Positions 40,402 to 55,019 of a stretch of 64,000 nt of DNA are shown here, piece after piece. The stretch comes from Vespula vulgaris (Eukaryota > Arthropoda > Insecta > Hymenoptera > Vespidae), in contig NC_066593.1 in the NCBI RefSeq assembly GCF_905475345.1, forward strand, positions 357,001 through 421,000, written 5' to 3'. Within the stretch, counting starts at the first letter, position 1. Each line of letters begins with the position of its first letter. Position numbers and translations under genes: made by a program. The notes under the pieces were generated by a model. The model was not told the DNA's origin, did not search any database, and saw only the letters and a program-made list of their open reading frames with translations.

Positions 40402-41606
40402 CGTATATACACCTACATATAGAACGCAACTTTGGTATGCAGGACTTGTTTTTATTTACTCTCTCCCGTTCTGACCAGTCCGGCAAGTGTCGATCCACAT
40501 TCTCTCTCCTCTTTCTCGTGCGCCAGAGTAAATTACGTTTCGCCGATTTCCTTCGTGGTCCGAGCACGACGGAAATAAAAACAAATAGCGACCTAAAAAA
40601 TGTTTCACTCGAGCTTCAAGGGCGTGTGGTCTTCGTTTTCCTTTCCTCGTTGCTCTCTCGCGAAATTTCGATCCTTCTTAATTTTTTAACGACGATATCG
40701 ACTTTCGATGCAACTTTTCGACATAAATTATTTTACACGAATCTCTCCTTTGTTTACTTAAAAATATCTCACCGCTTTTCCCTTTGTTTCCAATTCCATC
40801 GTTGATTATCGCAGCTAGCCGATGTCGGAGATTACGATAAAACGATCGATCCGTTCTACGTTATCAATCTTACGTCACGGATCAAAACATCAACAAGGTA
40901 TTCGATCTATCCCATACGATGTTCTCTTATCTCGGTTATAAAAACTTTTCTACTATTTGCAACTTATTTTTTTTTATCGTTGTTTCACCGAAGAAAAATT
41001 TCAAGCAGAACAACGAACGTCGTTGTTTTTCAGAACAACATTGCGGCAGTAAACGCGTATTACGACTGAAGTCTTGACTTAATCATAATAGGAAGACGCT
41101 CGTTTGTGCCTTACACGTGAATATCGTCGACCAAGGTCAATACATCGGTATAATTATTAGATATTATAAAAACTTGAAAACTTTGCAACGTTCATAATCG
41201 TCGTGCTTGGAAAATTAACGAGCTCCTTGTTTTTTCGTTCTTAACTGATTTTCCATCTAGATCCTGTTTGAACGTGACAAGGGAATCAGCTAAATCGCGT
41301 TTACTTTTCGCTAATTTTCCGCTTCTTAATTTTTTCCCGTACCTCTTCCCTTGACTTTTAACGACTTCAATGGAAAGTTCTTTTCAACGAAAAGTATAAG
41401 TTTTTACAAACGAGGAAAGTAATCGATAATTTTCTTCTCGGCTAATTTTAGATTTGTTAAAGGCGCTACTACAGTTTGATAGAGCGTTAGTAACGAAGTA
41501 ACGCAAACTGGGTTACAGAGCGATAATAATCGAGCGAGAAAGAGAAGAAAGAACGCGGAAACCGTTGACTACGTACGTACGTACGTAAATAATTCCTATT
41601 TTCTTC

Positions 41607-41611
<5 letters not shown>

Positions 41612-41641
<30 letters not shown>
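41612..41641. repeat. (CT)n microsatellite
   Basis: About 30 bp of CT, just downstream of an (ACGT)n run at 41573-41586. Confidence 0.9.
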
Positions 41642-41644
<3 letters not shown>

Positions 41645-42530
41645 CGCACGGCCTTACGGTTCTTTGGCTATTCATGCGTGTCATTCGCGCGACTCTGCGT
41701 GTCTACAAGCGTGGTAACTACGCATGTGTGCGCGTGCGATGTTCCTGATAATTTGCTTGGACGAGTATACACGGCTGTTATCCTATCCACAGGATAGAGC
41801 AATAATTTTTCACTTTATTTTACGCAGGCTCGTGTAGCAAGGTACCTTTCGACGAACGAAAAACAAAATTGTTCGCTCCTCCACGGCAGGAAACGCGTCG
41901 AGCGTTAGTCATGCGTGCGTCGACCGACGGTTCAATAACTTTGATAAGAGAGCGAAAGACAGTAGGAAAAAGAGGAGAGAGATATTCGGACGTGGGCAGG
42001 TGAAGGGGAAGACATTAGGATGCGCAAGGTGGGTCGAGCCATAGAGACACCAAAGTCGTTAATGGTAAAACATCGTTACACAATGGACGGTATATCAAAC
42101 CATATTAAACAATGGCGTCGCTGACCCACCGTGTAGGGAGACCGGAAACGAGGAGGAACCGAACGGGGATTCGAACACAACGGCTGAACGGCTCTTTCAT
42201 TGTTGAAATGTTAGTTTGTCCTGACGAGTAGTCAGTCAACCACCGCATTTCATAGTTCGTGCAGCGTGCCGTGAGACTTATACTCTTTTCCTCATTCCTA
42301 CACATATTTCAAATAAAGACGATATCGCGAATCGTCCGGGTTCAAAAATCGAGCTCTTTACAATTTCGGAACAAGCGGAAAATCGTTTTCGTTGCGAAGA
42401 TGATCGTGAGATCGATAGGAGCTCCTTGAGATACGCGAGAGTCGATCGATACGATATCCTCTTATTTCGTTTTCTCTATCACTTGTCGTTGAATGAGAAT
42501 ACGTAGAAAAATTCTGACACGAGATTCTTC

Positions 42531-42610
42531 ATGAGACCAGGAGAGGCAAGGCGTCTGATCAAAATTTTTCTCTTACGTACCATTCTCTGCAGAAAAAAGC
42601 AAGACAAACG
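42531..42610 (+). CDS. Alternative first-exon candidate of the Rab-effector gene
   Basis: An ATG opens 26 codons plus two bases ending at a GTAAGG donor. The phase matches the zinc-finger exon at 45988. The peptide is basic and amphipathic (LIKIFLLRTILCRKK). It competes with the candidates at 39511 and 41911, and only transcripts can decide. Confidence 0.25.
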
Positions 42611-45600
42611 GTAAGGCTTTCAAGTTTATTCGCATAATTCATCTAATTCATAATATTTGTGTATTTCATAATATTTTTCGGAGATCGTTGTAACGAGGCC
42701 TTGAATAAATCTAATTTTATTGCAAAATCGTTACATGATCGAAACTGAAAGAACCTGCAGGGGAAATATTCTTACGTAATTGGAAAGTTATACGCGACGC
42801 TGATATAACGTGTTGCGTTGTTGTTCTCATTCTTAATATATTTATTTGGGAATTTCAAATCGTATTTTAATCAAGAAGTAAATCGTACTTCTGCACGGAC
42901 GATTGAGATATTGAATTAATTTAAGGAAGGAAGTGCATATTGTCTCTGAAAGAAGATGTTACGGCCTCGATTGTTACGTCAGCAACAAATTATAAATCAC
43001 ATGGTAAAACTGCTCCTAAGTAATTTGTTTAATGTTACGGTGTGTTGTAACTTCGCAAAAAAAAAAGAAAGGAAAACAAAAAAGAAGAAGAGGAGGACAA
43101 ACAAGGAACAAAAAAAAAAGAAGATGAAAGAAAATGAAAACGAATAAAAAATATACCAAGTATTTTCGGTGAGTATTGACTAAGTCGACCGAAATACAGT
43201 GAAAGTTTAACATTAATCGTTCGCAAAGATTCTTAAACTTGTAGTGTTATGTCGACGATCACTAGTATATCGAGTTGCGCGAATGTATTCCGTGAGCTCC
43301 TACCATCGAAAGAATTCCGTGCATAAGCGAGCCGAGCAGACCACTACGAGTTTCCCCGAGCAAAGCCACTGTCACTTTCAAACCGACGCTTCGCCACAAA
43401 GGACGGATATTCGCGTCGATCGTCGATCCGAGTCGAACGGCCAAGGATGTACGCGATCATATCCGAGACATCGTCTTTTAAGGAGAGAAACGGGAAACCG
43501 ATATTATTACTCCATTTCCCGTTACGAGCGTAAACGATCGTAAAATTTCTCGATGGCTCCGACAAGTTATCATTGTTATTCGCGATAAGATCATCGCTCC
43601 GATCTCCGTTTTTTATCTCAATGGAATCCTGGACCCGAGCGAATACAAGAGGATACGAAAAAACCGCAAGTTTATTTCCAATTCCGATGCTGAAACTTCG
43701 CGAGTGTTAAAATCTCCGAGAACAAAGAAGAAAGGAGAAGAAAGGAGGATGAAGGAATCGCTTCGGACTCCGCGGAAGATCAGAAATAACATTTAACTCG
43801 AACGAAACTCTTGGTCGAAGTTTCTCGAGCGAAAGTTTCTTAGTTGATTATCGTTCGTTTATATACCTATGCTATTCCATTACGGTGGACGGTTTGCAAG
43901 CGTTACCACACTGCAAAATTTCCACGAGGCATCAACGTGTTTGAAAATCGACGAATAAAAGTTACGAGAACTACGAGAATCTTATCTTTTCATCGATCTA
44001 AGAAGAATTTCTCGTTAGACGAGGAGTCGCGTTCGATCATCCGTAGCCAAGAAGAAATCATTGCGCCAAAAAGTGAAAGGACCGTTAAGGAGTGGAAAGA
44101 AAAACGTTTCTATATTAAACGACGATACTTCGACTCTTACGTGGCTACCACAGCGAACAATATTATCTACGAATGCAAACCTTCGAGTGTACGTAGGAAA
44201 AGAAATTTGAATTATATTTGTACGATCGGTGTTTTAGAAACTAAAGCTGAGCGAAGAGGAGAAAATGTTATTGGAGCATAATATTCGGTGGGAGGTGTGC
44301 GTTGGAAAAGATATTTCTTCATCGATCATATACGGCGTGTTTGCGTAAGCGATCGCCTACATAACCCGCGCTTGCGATTAAACTGAATTTTTTTTATTAA
44401 ATAAGAGTTTCTCCAAGAGGAGCATTGATACTTTTTATGAGATCCTAGCGGAAAAAAGAAAACTCGTTCCACGTGCACGAAGAATTATACAACTTCCTGC
44501 TCGACTGCGACGAACGATCGAACGCGAGACCAATCATTAGAAAAGATCTCTTAATGTTAGGACGATCGAGGAAACGCAAGGATAAAAGAATCTTGAGAAA
44601 AGAAAGTAAATTAAAGTTAAACAATTATGTTCGCCTGCGTCTCCATTATATCGACTCTCTTGCTCGAAGGCGATAAGGTCATCCCGAGTCAAGAGAAATA
44701 CAATATGGCTACGTTTATGGTTCTCTTTCTTTTGATCACCATCGAAGTCGTCGTGGTGAAGGTGGTTACGTCCGACATGGAAAGGGACGAGGACAGTCAC
44801 TCCGGACTTAGGGCAGCAGCTACGTTTTTTGATCGCGACGAATGAACATCCTTTCGTATCGTTCATCGATCATTTCCCTTGTGACTTTTTTATGCGGCTT
44901 CGTTCTTCGCGGAAGAACGGCCGATTCGACGACGGATGGTCAAGCAATTCTAACGTTTAAAAGCTACCAAGCCAGCCTCGTAAAACATTTCGAAGATAGC
45001 GATATTATCGATAGGACATGGTCCACGAAAATATTATATCATAAATGACACTTGGATTACGTAATAGTGCGTCGAAGTGTATCTTTAACCTTTCGTCGAT
45101 GTGCGATCTGTAACTTGAAAAGACGAAACGATTTATATCTTCTTACGACGAGAGATATCTTTCATTTCTAAAATAATTTTTTTTTATGACGCACTATAAT
45201 TAAAGTCTCGGATCGTCGTAAAATTTCTTTCTACTGTACTAGATATCGATATAGCGTTCATTATATATAGTATCGTACAGTGCTAAGTAAATTATTATAC
45301 AATACATATTTTTCTCTTAAATCAACACGCAATACCGTTCTTCGTGAATTTGCCTTGACGTTTCCCTCTTAAATTGGCATACAATATCGTTTTTTCACGA
45401 ATTGCCATGTTTTTCAAAGAGGAGAAAGATGTTTCATCTGCAAAAGTTGAACGAATCAATTAGCGTACGACAGGTAACGAATATTCGAACGGAAAGCGAC
45501 CAAAAAATTGGGAAAAACATGGCGTTCTTTTGGAATCCTCCTCGCGATACTAAATTCTCGTTTCGATGCCACGCATATCGCGGTACTAGATGTTACGTGA

Positions 45601-45987
45601 CCGTTGATCGTATGCGTATCATGTGGGCTGCATCGTTTATTCGAAAGGTCAATAACTATACTTTTCCGTTCGTTTCCCAAGTAGGTAGGCAAGTTTACGA
45701 GGTCGATGGTAACTAGTCGTTCGAACAAGCATTGCACTCGAAGAAACAATGCGATCTAAGTCGAGCTGGGAACTCCGATACGTTGATCTCTGACTACTGT
45801 ATTTAAATGAAAAAAAAATAAATAAATAAATAAATAAATAAAATGAAATAAAAAGATAAGAGAATAAAAAAGAAAAAAATGCTTTGAAAACTTGAGACTA
45901 CCAGCCGTCCTCGCAACCTGTCCTCGTTCTCATTACTCGAGAAAGTATGTTTCGAATTGAATATTGACCAGCGATCAATGCTTTCAG

Positions 45988-48900
45988 GAAAGAAGCAGAG
46001 TCCCGAAGAAAAACGAAAGAGATCGTAGTTGCGGACGACGGGCGTTGCGCTTGCTGCCTGAAGCCTTTCTTGATCGGACGCGGTATAAGTTGCAGCGATT
46101 GCGGCGCCAGATCCTGCAGAAAAGTTTGTTCTCGTTGGGACTGCGAGGACAACGCCTGGCATTGTCTCTTCTGCCATCAGCAAAGGTTCCTACTTGATAT
46201 GCTCGACAACGTCGTGCAATATCTTACAAATACAAATCGTCTCTTTTTGCGAACGGACGCACACGAATGCGCGTTTCGCGAGTTCAGCATGGAAATTACC
46301 CGAGAGCGTGGACTTTACGAACAATACGGTTCTTTGGAGATCGGAATATCGGTATAAACGAGGTGGCGTTGAGCAACGTGAGGTAATCCCGAGATAAGGA
46401 CGAGAGACAGTAGCCAATTAGATCCTCTCAGCCGCGAGAATTCGTTCCTTTCGCAGCGGGCCATCTCGCTCTTCGCACAGAAGAATCGTTCGTGAAGATC
46501 TTCTCGTTAACGAGATAATTTCTTCTGCAAATCTTTTTCGCTTATCCACCGAGAAATCTATACGTACGAATGACGAGGAACAGACGTGATCTTTCTCAAT
46601 GATTTTTTCAGGTCGTGGGCGAGGAAAAGGGAGAAGTGGTTCGAAACTTTTGGCGGTACGTTCAAAGAGGAGGAATTACATCGTTACTTCGATACGGCTA
46701 AATCTCGAGTCTATGTCGCAGGTTCGTCCTTTTCCTATTACTTTCGTTGTTTTGGAAAGATGCAACACGCGTTGATAGGAGATAAAGAGAGAGGCGTTAA
46801 ACGTGCGTCTGCTACGTCTTATAAATAATTTAGTTTACAACGAGTGCTCGAGTGCAGCGAGAATTCTTAAGTGTATCGTGGAAAAAAAGTAAAATGGCTC
46901 TTCCTCTTTTAAAGGCGGACTACGCGTAGACGAGCGTGAAATGTTTTGTCCACGCGTGATACGTCCATCGGCGAGCGAACGAACGCGTTTTACCGGTCAA
47001 TCGTTTTTCCACTTTCGATCGAGCGGTCAACGATTCTTTCAACCATGCATAAGAAAAGTTCATTAATTGGATCGAATTACAGGCACAGCGAGAGCATCGC
47101 ACAGCCGAGGAACTTTGTAAACGAAACGCTTTCGCTTACGACTGTCCGAAAAGCGTGAGCGTAACCGCGCGATATAGAAAAAAGAAAAAAAAAACAATTA
47201 TTCCACTTATCGACGAGAAGTTTGGCAAGAGAGCAAACTCGTCGTTCTTACGCGTTCCAGTCCTTGTTCGAACATAAAAAAAATCATGTAACGGAAGAGA
47301 AACAATGAAGATAAGATAGGTGAAAAAATATCTCACGGTAAATTCTCGGCAATGCTCATTGTTTCGATGCACTCCGAACGCGATCTTAGACCGGTGAATC
47401 GTATCAAAATGTTTGATCGGGAACGACGAGACTCGTAGATACGTTCGCAAGATACAAGGATTCGAAAAGCTTTTCTCTAATTCGTCGAAAAGAAGAAGTA
47501 CACGAGGGAAAAGAGAAGGACGAAAATAAAGACGACCAGGATGAGAGATCGTTTGCGGCGATGTGACCCGCAAAAGACGTTGGCATCCTTTCTCTCAAAA
47601 GTAACGCGGTCGATGATTATCATCGTAGAATTCTATAGAAAGAAACGATTTAAAGAAAAAGAAAACATGCAACTAACCTCACTCGGATTTGTTCGACGAT
47701 CAAATAGTCGATCTCAGGATTCCCAATTTTCAAACGTTAGCTCGAAATACACGGATTGGTTCGCCTCGGCCAAACATGGTCAGATCGCATAATCTTCTTC
47801 TCGATTGCTCCTTCTTCGCCGTGCCACAAGAGAAACCTCCTTCGTTGCTTCTCCCACGAGGGAAGAATTATTCCTATATCGAACGAATAAACGAAACGAA
47901 AGATCCTATTTGCGTGTTACCGTATTAGTAAGAGACGCGACCTCTTGTTTTCGATTTGTTTTTCTTAGAAATAATACTCGCGATAGACGATCGTAAATAA
48001 AGAGCTTACGATAAGATCGAAAAAGTGTCGTTTGTTTTGAATTCCATAAGCGGAACGTGTACGCGGAAGAGAGAGAGAGGGAGAGAGAGGGGGAAAGAAA
48101 GAGAGAGAAACACGTAACGCACCGAGACGCGTAAGGATAAACACACAAGTATACGTACGCTCTCACTAAGACGCTTCTCCGTGTAGTACACAGAAAGGCA
48201 CGTTCCTCTTCCTCCCGTTGTCCTCCCCGGCACAAGGTGGTGAACCTCAGTTCTGCTCCAGTACTCTTGGAAGCAACGTCGCGCGTTTCCTCCTCTCTTC
48301 TCGCGACCTTTCTCCGAGTGATTCGTTTCTCCGTTATTCGCGTACTCGCAGATAAAACTTCCATCGTCCTTCCTCCATCTCCCTCCTTCTCATCGCCCAC
48401 CACGGTCCTTTTTTGCGAGACTCAACTTCGGGAGTAAGGGAAGCGAAATAAATACTACGATGGAAAGATCGAAAAGAGGATTTATACCGCTTTATTTGGA
48501 CATTTTTCACCTGTAAACTACGATTTACCATGATGGATTTACAAAGGAATTAGATATAATAAATCGCTTTAATAACATAGCGCGAGAGGAAGCAACGATC
48601 GTAAATCACGAAACTGTTCCAAGCAATTATCGGCGAACCGGAAAATCTGCTCTCGCTAGATGTAAATCATTCGAACGTACGAGTTAATCATAGACGACGG
48701 TTTGCGGTGTGCGTGCGGACTATCTCCGGAGAGACACGAAAATGAGTGCGACGGCGAAGAATTGGGTAAACGAGAGAACGTTATTAGCGAACAACTACAC
48801 GGACGAATCAGAGATCCGTGAGAGAAAGTGAGGAACCACGCGAAAGGGTGTGAAATTAAAGGAAGAAGAGCGAATACGTTTACGTGCCGGTTGGACGAAG

Positions 48901-51900
48901 AAGTATTGAAATGCGCGCGCTAAAATGTCGGGAAAATGAGCCGTCGACGATTGTGAATTTGTACGAAACGACGAAACGAAAGGAAAATGCGTACGTTGCC
49001 GCGAAAAAGGACGAACGTTCAACGGCGAAATGTCTTCACGTTGAGTTAGTACAATCGACAATTACATTATTTTATTCGTCATTTGAAAAGAAATTATTCG
49101 ATCGTATATTCGAGCGAAGAACGCAGTAAACAACTCTCCCGCATACCGAGTTTCCAGACAGGGCGATAACAGCACGTACGCTGGCCTCGCGGTGGTGTTC
49201 GCTAACAGTTTTGCGGTCGCAAAAGCGTCGGAAAAAGAATTGTGCGGTTAATCTTTAACGCTTGTCGATACTTTCGTTTAGAAAGCTGTACCACCAGATG
49301 GTTCTCTACGCTTAGCTCGTGATATACCATCGTCCTACAACGTACCGGTCCATTATTCGTCATATCTTTAAATCGAACGATCGATCGCCCATCGAAATTC
49401 GTTGCTAACCTCGAAACTAAATTATGGATAAAGTCTTACATAGAACGATGTATCGAGTATACTTTTTAACATACCGTACTGAAGTGAGCTAAGGAAAAAC
49501 GTGTCTCCGAAAGTTTCTCCGAAATTGCAACGGTTTTTTGTATTATCTGCCAAGGCACGGAGTTGTACGTGCCGCGCGCGCGTTTGCATTTTTTCTTTCT
49601 CTCTTTTCTTTTTTTTTTTCAAAGATCTATCGTATCGAGATCGTTATAATACAATTTCGAATCGACGTTCACACGCGAGTGATAATTATTATCTACAGGA
49701 GTGGAAAATGCAGCTACTGGTTCGGGTTTGGACCTGGCCACGGGTGGTCAAGAGGACTCGAACACGATGGAAACCGTTAGAGCCTTTATCGAGAAAATAA
49801 TCGAAGATCTGATCGGTAACGTGGACGACGCGTCTATCGATCGTCTCTACGATCATCCAGAATGTAAGTACCAAAGATATTTTGCTTCCCACACTTATCA
49901 ATTATTTATATTTTGTAACTTTGTAAATGGATGCTAAACGAGCTTGATTACTGTCTCGTGCTGCCACCTGTAAGCAAAGTTTCAAGCTAGAAATACGTAT
50001 GACGTATGCCTGCTTTTTTACCTTTCCAATCAAAGCTCAAAGATCAAAATTTGATCGATCGTGATTGGTCAGATATAAAAACGAGAAACTAATCCTATCT
50101 CGCACGATCATCTTCGCGATTCTAAAAAACTTGTTAATTACCTATGTCCTTTTTATTATTCAATAATCATTTCTTGTCGTCAGTCTTTTTTTGTTTTCGT
50201 AAAAAATCCATTTTGCTACCGTCCGATATTTTTGCATGAATCTTTTATTATTGCAATAAGCAGTAACGCGTATAGGACACACTACTTAAAACTAAAATCG
50301 CATTTCCATCGAAGTTTTGTACGATCGATTATTTTTCTGTCGAAATTAAGCATTGTATACGATTAATTGGTTGATCGAATTTTTATTAAGGTACGATAGC
50401 GGTACGATAAGATAGATCGATTCTACCGCTAGAGGGTATCGCATTCGCAAAGCTATTAGCCGTGTTCGAACAGGTAGTTCGAAACAATAATTACCGTAAA
50501 GTGCCGCATAAATTATAATCGCGCGACGATAGCAATTAAGGAAGTGGCCCGAGATCTATTTAATGTAATAATATAATTTACGCCAACAAGAAATATCATT
50601 TTCTCTCGTGCAAGTTTACCCGCTAAATTCCCGTTTAATTTAACAAGTTAATAATTCTAACGATCGTCATCCTCTAACGTTAATATTAACGGCATCGCTA
50701 ACGCATATTAACAGATGACAGGCTTTTGGCAACGTACAGCGTGCAATTGGCCGATGCTCTGGCTCGATTGGCGGTCTCCGTACATCACAGTATTGCGAGT
50801 AAGTACTTAACCTGACGCTTGAATCATTGAACTTTCTGTCTCGTTTCATTTATCGTCTGATCTTAATCGAATAATTTAGACTTTGACATAATTCGCTTGA
50901 AATAATCAATGTGGATATCGGACACGAAGAAAACGATTGCAATGGCGAACACCTTTGTCCTATTCAGCGACGAGCTGCAATTCAATTATGTTCCAACGTC
51001 CTAGTATCTTACGTGGTTAGAAGAAGTATATATGTACATAACTATATACGCGCGAAATTACATAAGTGGCATAGAAAGAGAGAGAGAGAGAGAGAGATCG
51101 TAATTCCTGTTAGCAAGATATCGTCTTCTTTTACTTCTTTAAAAATGAAATGTTTCAAAAGATAGAAGTAGTAGTTTGTTTCGAAAAGAAATTCGTAATA
51201 ATGTAGGAAGAATAGCGAGTTCCGTTTCTCATAAATCTACGAAGATGTATGTATTTCATAAATCGATACGAGCTTGATTCGATGGAAGCGAATGATTGAT
51301 ATATGGCGTTGGATAAAAAGGTCGATATATAGTACGCATTTATCGTAATTTCGCTTGTCTCTTTGGTAATGCTCAGTGTGGCTTCTTTATATACACTTTG
51401 TATCCTATTATCCAAGCAACGGTTCCCATTTTTTCTCTTTCTCGAGAGCCAATCGATCGATGCGATTGCGTATTTGATGTAACAAAAATTGAATTGTTCG
51501 TACATTTTGTTTCACGCGAAATAGGAGCGAAGCTACCCACCGCGCACTTTGTAACGAGTCCGTACAAATGTTATATTGTTTTCTTTACTCGAGGTAATCC
51601 TGTCCTTACGATATACGTAAGATGCGATAGGTTCTTATCGGAAGATCGAGACCGTGTTCGAGGTATTTTATTATTAGAAACGTTTCAAGAGAGAAAGAAA
51701 GAGAGAAATAGAGAGAACGCATTTATATACGATATAAATCCAAGCACATATCGAAAAATCATTTTCTTTTTGCTTTGTAATGGCTTACATCGATTGTCGT
51801 GACTTATACATTTAGAATTTACATAAATAAATATTAAGTTCGTTTCGATAGAAATAATAATCACAGATTAGAAAGGCCATATATTTATACGAGGAAATGT

Positions 51901-54900
51901 GACGTCAAACGTATGTCGTCGTGTTTTCATTAAGGATTTTTTGTCGAAACGAGCGAGAGCGACTTACGCAGGTAAATATGTATATACGCGCACACAGGTA
52001 TATACAAAGTTAGGCGCGAATTTAGAAAACACTATTCTCCCCACTAAATGTAAAAGGAAGCCGTACGGAAGAAGGCGTCGCATGTGGGGTATGCGTCGCT
52101 CGCATATCACGTCGTTGCTTTGCCAAAGTCTCGCTCTCTCCCGAGTTCTCAGTCGCTCTCGAGCGCGCGATTATGTTCGTGTCGCGAGTGTCGTTGATTT
52201 TTCGATACCAATCTCGCCGTTTAATTTCTATTGCTTCTTCCTTTTCTTTCTCTTCTTTCTCATCGACGTTTTTGTAAAAAAATCGACGTTTCTTCATCTC
52301 CTCCTTCCCTCTTCCGAAAATCAACGAGATTTTCCTGTTCGAATTTCCTTCCAATGTACGACCTAAATCTAATTTAAAGGTGAAACTTGTGTGATTTGCA
52401 AAAGTCGATCGTATTATAGGCGTATTAAGGTTTTAGTTTGATCCTTGCGCTCTCTCATATTTCTCGGCGATCGTCGTTTTCGACGAAGATTCGATTTTGT
52501 CCACTTACTTACGTATATGAGATTTAAATGCAATCGTTAAGTTTCCATCTACGTATTCCTTACTTTAGGCTGCCAAATGAGGTGCAGGTATCAAAGTACT
52601 AAGAACTTCCTGTTCTTTTGCCATTTTAAGAGGAAACGAAAGTATTCGTTTGAGCATCGCTGAGAAAATATTTAACTTGGCTCGATTGTTTAAATTCTCA
52701 GAAAGAATTTCTGCGAGACAGCCTTCTCTCGAGATAAACGTCGTATTATTTATGTAAAAGAAATCGCGACTTTGCCGGCATCGTCGCGAACGTTAATTTT
52801 AATTATTATTGCTATTATGTATGACTGTACGCACGTCTTAGCAATGATCGACGAGAATTTACAAGGATCATCAGAAATCTTATCTTAAATGCGAGATCGT
52901 CGAGAAGTTTTCAAATCAAGGTCGAGGCCGAACAGCGAGATAATAGAGACGTATTAAATATCTTTTTTAGATAAAAACACGCGACTCGATCAAATATATC
53001 AATATTTATAAAAAATAATTAATTTTTTGACTGCATTGACATTTGCTACGAAAAGAAGAAAAAAGTGAAAAGATCAAGGAAACAATATTTCACCTCTCAA
53101 AGTTCGAGTGATTATTTAAATGAGAGTTTAAAGGTCATTTAGATCGGACAAGTGTGAAGGCATAATTATCAAAAGAGAATAAATATATGTGCGATATGCG
53201 TAATAATGGTTAGCTCGATGGAGCGCTATGAATCTTATTTACTTTAAGAAAAATTGTCGATTACGTTCGACGATTGTGAAAAGATTTATTTATAGTTATT
53301 TCATCGATACGTGCGACAAATTGTTTGCTCGACGAACGTTCTCTCTTAGATTTTATTTTTCTCCAACTTATCGAACGGAACTCGATATTAGAACTCGATA
53401 AGTTTCTAATACACGTTACGTGCTTATTTCTAGCGATAAAGGAAAAGTAATAAAGTTGGAATGAACCGGTAACGACGAACGATTCTCGTTGCTCGTTTTA
53501 AAGACATTATCGTTGAAACCTTTCATTAATTTCGATCCTGGGAATCGAGAAAGTCATAATGCCGAGTAAACTCCTCTCTAATGCGATTGAAATATTCTCT
53601 GAAAGTGGTTGCGTGCAAAAACGCTAGACATTGTTCGCGTATGGCCTACGTCGAACGTGTCTTTGATAACCACGGAACGATAATGCCTTACTCGTGCCAA
53701 AATATTATCAAGAAATCGACGAGCGATGACTAAGCGATTAAACAAACGAAGAAAGAACACGGATCTAGTACAAACATAATTTTTGATTCCACGTGGTAGC
53801 CTTTTTTCTTTCTTTTTTTTTTTTTTTTGATAAATCATTTCATTTAGACAGGAGATGTTCGCCTCGATCGACTTCTCCTTACGTGATCGCTAAAGAGAAA
53901 TTCGACGAATTTGAGAAAAAAGAAAGAGAATTATGAGAGAGTGAAAAAACGAACAGTGAAAAACTCTAATGTTGTGTTTACCGATCAGCGATGCAACGTG
54001 AAAGGTACGTCAAATGTTGTCGGAACTAATTGGAGAGATGTTGACCCTCTTCGGTGGCCTAATCGTCCTTTGCTTCATCTACATCCTGATAACGAGGAAA
54101 AATGGTAAATAAATAAATCGTTCTATTAAGCGGAAACGTTGTTACGAACATTTTCTGTGTGTAATTGAAGTATATATTTATCGCAAACGATCAACCGAAC
54201 GTACCTGAATTATTGCGTATGTCTAGTTCTGTATATGGCCTTGACATCGTTCACCTTCTTGATATATTGTAATTTTTACCTGCAAGAAAATGTATTTTAT
54301 CGTCACGCGGACATATTAAAACTGATAAACACGTAGAGGTCAGTTTTTGTTTCATTTTTCTTGCTACTGATAAGTTATATCTGCATGCAAATGCACGCGA
54401 TCACCGTTTTTTTTTATCAATCTTTTCTTTTTTTTTTTTTTTTTTTTTTTTTTGAAGGATCGATCACGTCGAGTATATACACATTATCGCTTATAATTCA
54501 TAAATCAGCTGATAATCGAACGTTTTTTCAAATCCATCTTTGAATAACTCTTGAATTAAATATAGGAAGTTGTTATATATTATTATAAATATACGCTACC
54601 TATGTGCGTTTGTCTGGATGATTATGTGATTCGTTATCGTTATCGAGGAGCGATTCGTCGTAATCGACATCGGGCACTTAACAAAACGTTCACAATGTTG
54701 GCGACGGCCATATTATTCGAGCTTATCTCTCGTTTCGATCCATGGCGTTATCATCGAAGAAACTTTGGTCGTCGCATCTTTCGCAGTTAACGTTTTTATG
54801 CTCGTAATCCGACAAGACATAAGGGATCCCAAGGAAATGCGTTAATATTTTTGATTCTGTTTCATTCTCTCGGCATAACCCTATCTCCCTTTCTCCTTCT

Positions 54901-54977
54901 TGGTAAAACTAGTTCAGTAACGTTTTCGCATTCCGATGGCTAATTTATCGCGTGAAATCGTTAACACGGGATGGGTG

Positions 54978-55019
<42 letters not shown>

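Larger units (their letters stand above)
39597..45987. other. Probable first-intron region of the Rab-effector gene
   Basis: This 6.4-kb stretch is CpG-rich and non-coding. It holds (TA)n at 40356-40394 and (CT)n at 41612-41641. Open frames such as 43844-44281 have no domain and no splice context. Candidate alternative first exons are noted at 41911 and 42531. Confidence 0.4.

Noticed and set aside
43844..44281. 145-aa ORF with many Arg and Lys
   Set aside because: No motif, no acceptor or donor that fits the surrounding gene, and similar chance frames are common in this CpG-rich region.
49501..49800. 99-aa frame overlapping the exon at 49699
   Set aside because: It is the wrong frame for the exon; the frame called joins in phase on both sides and this one stops.
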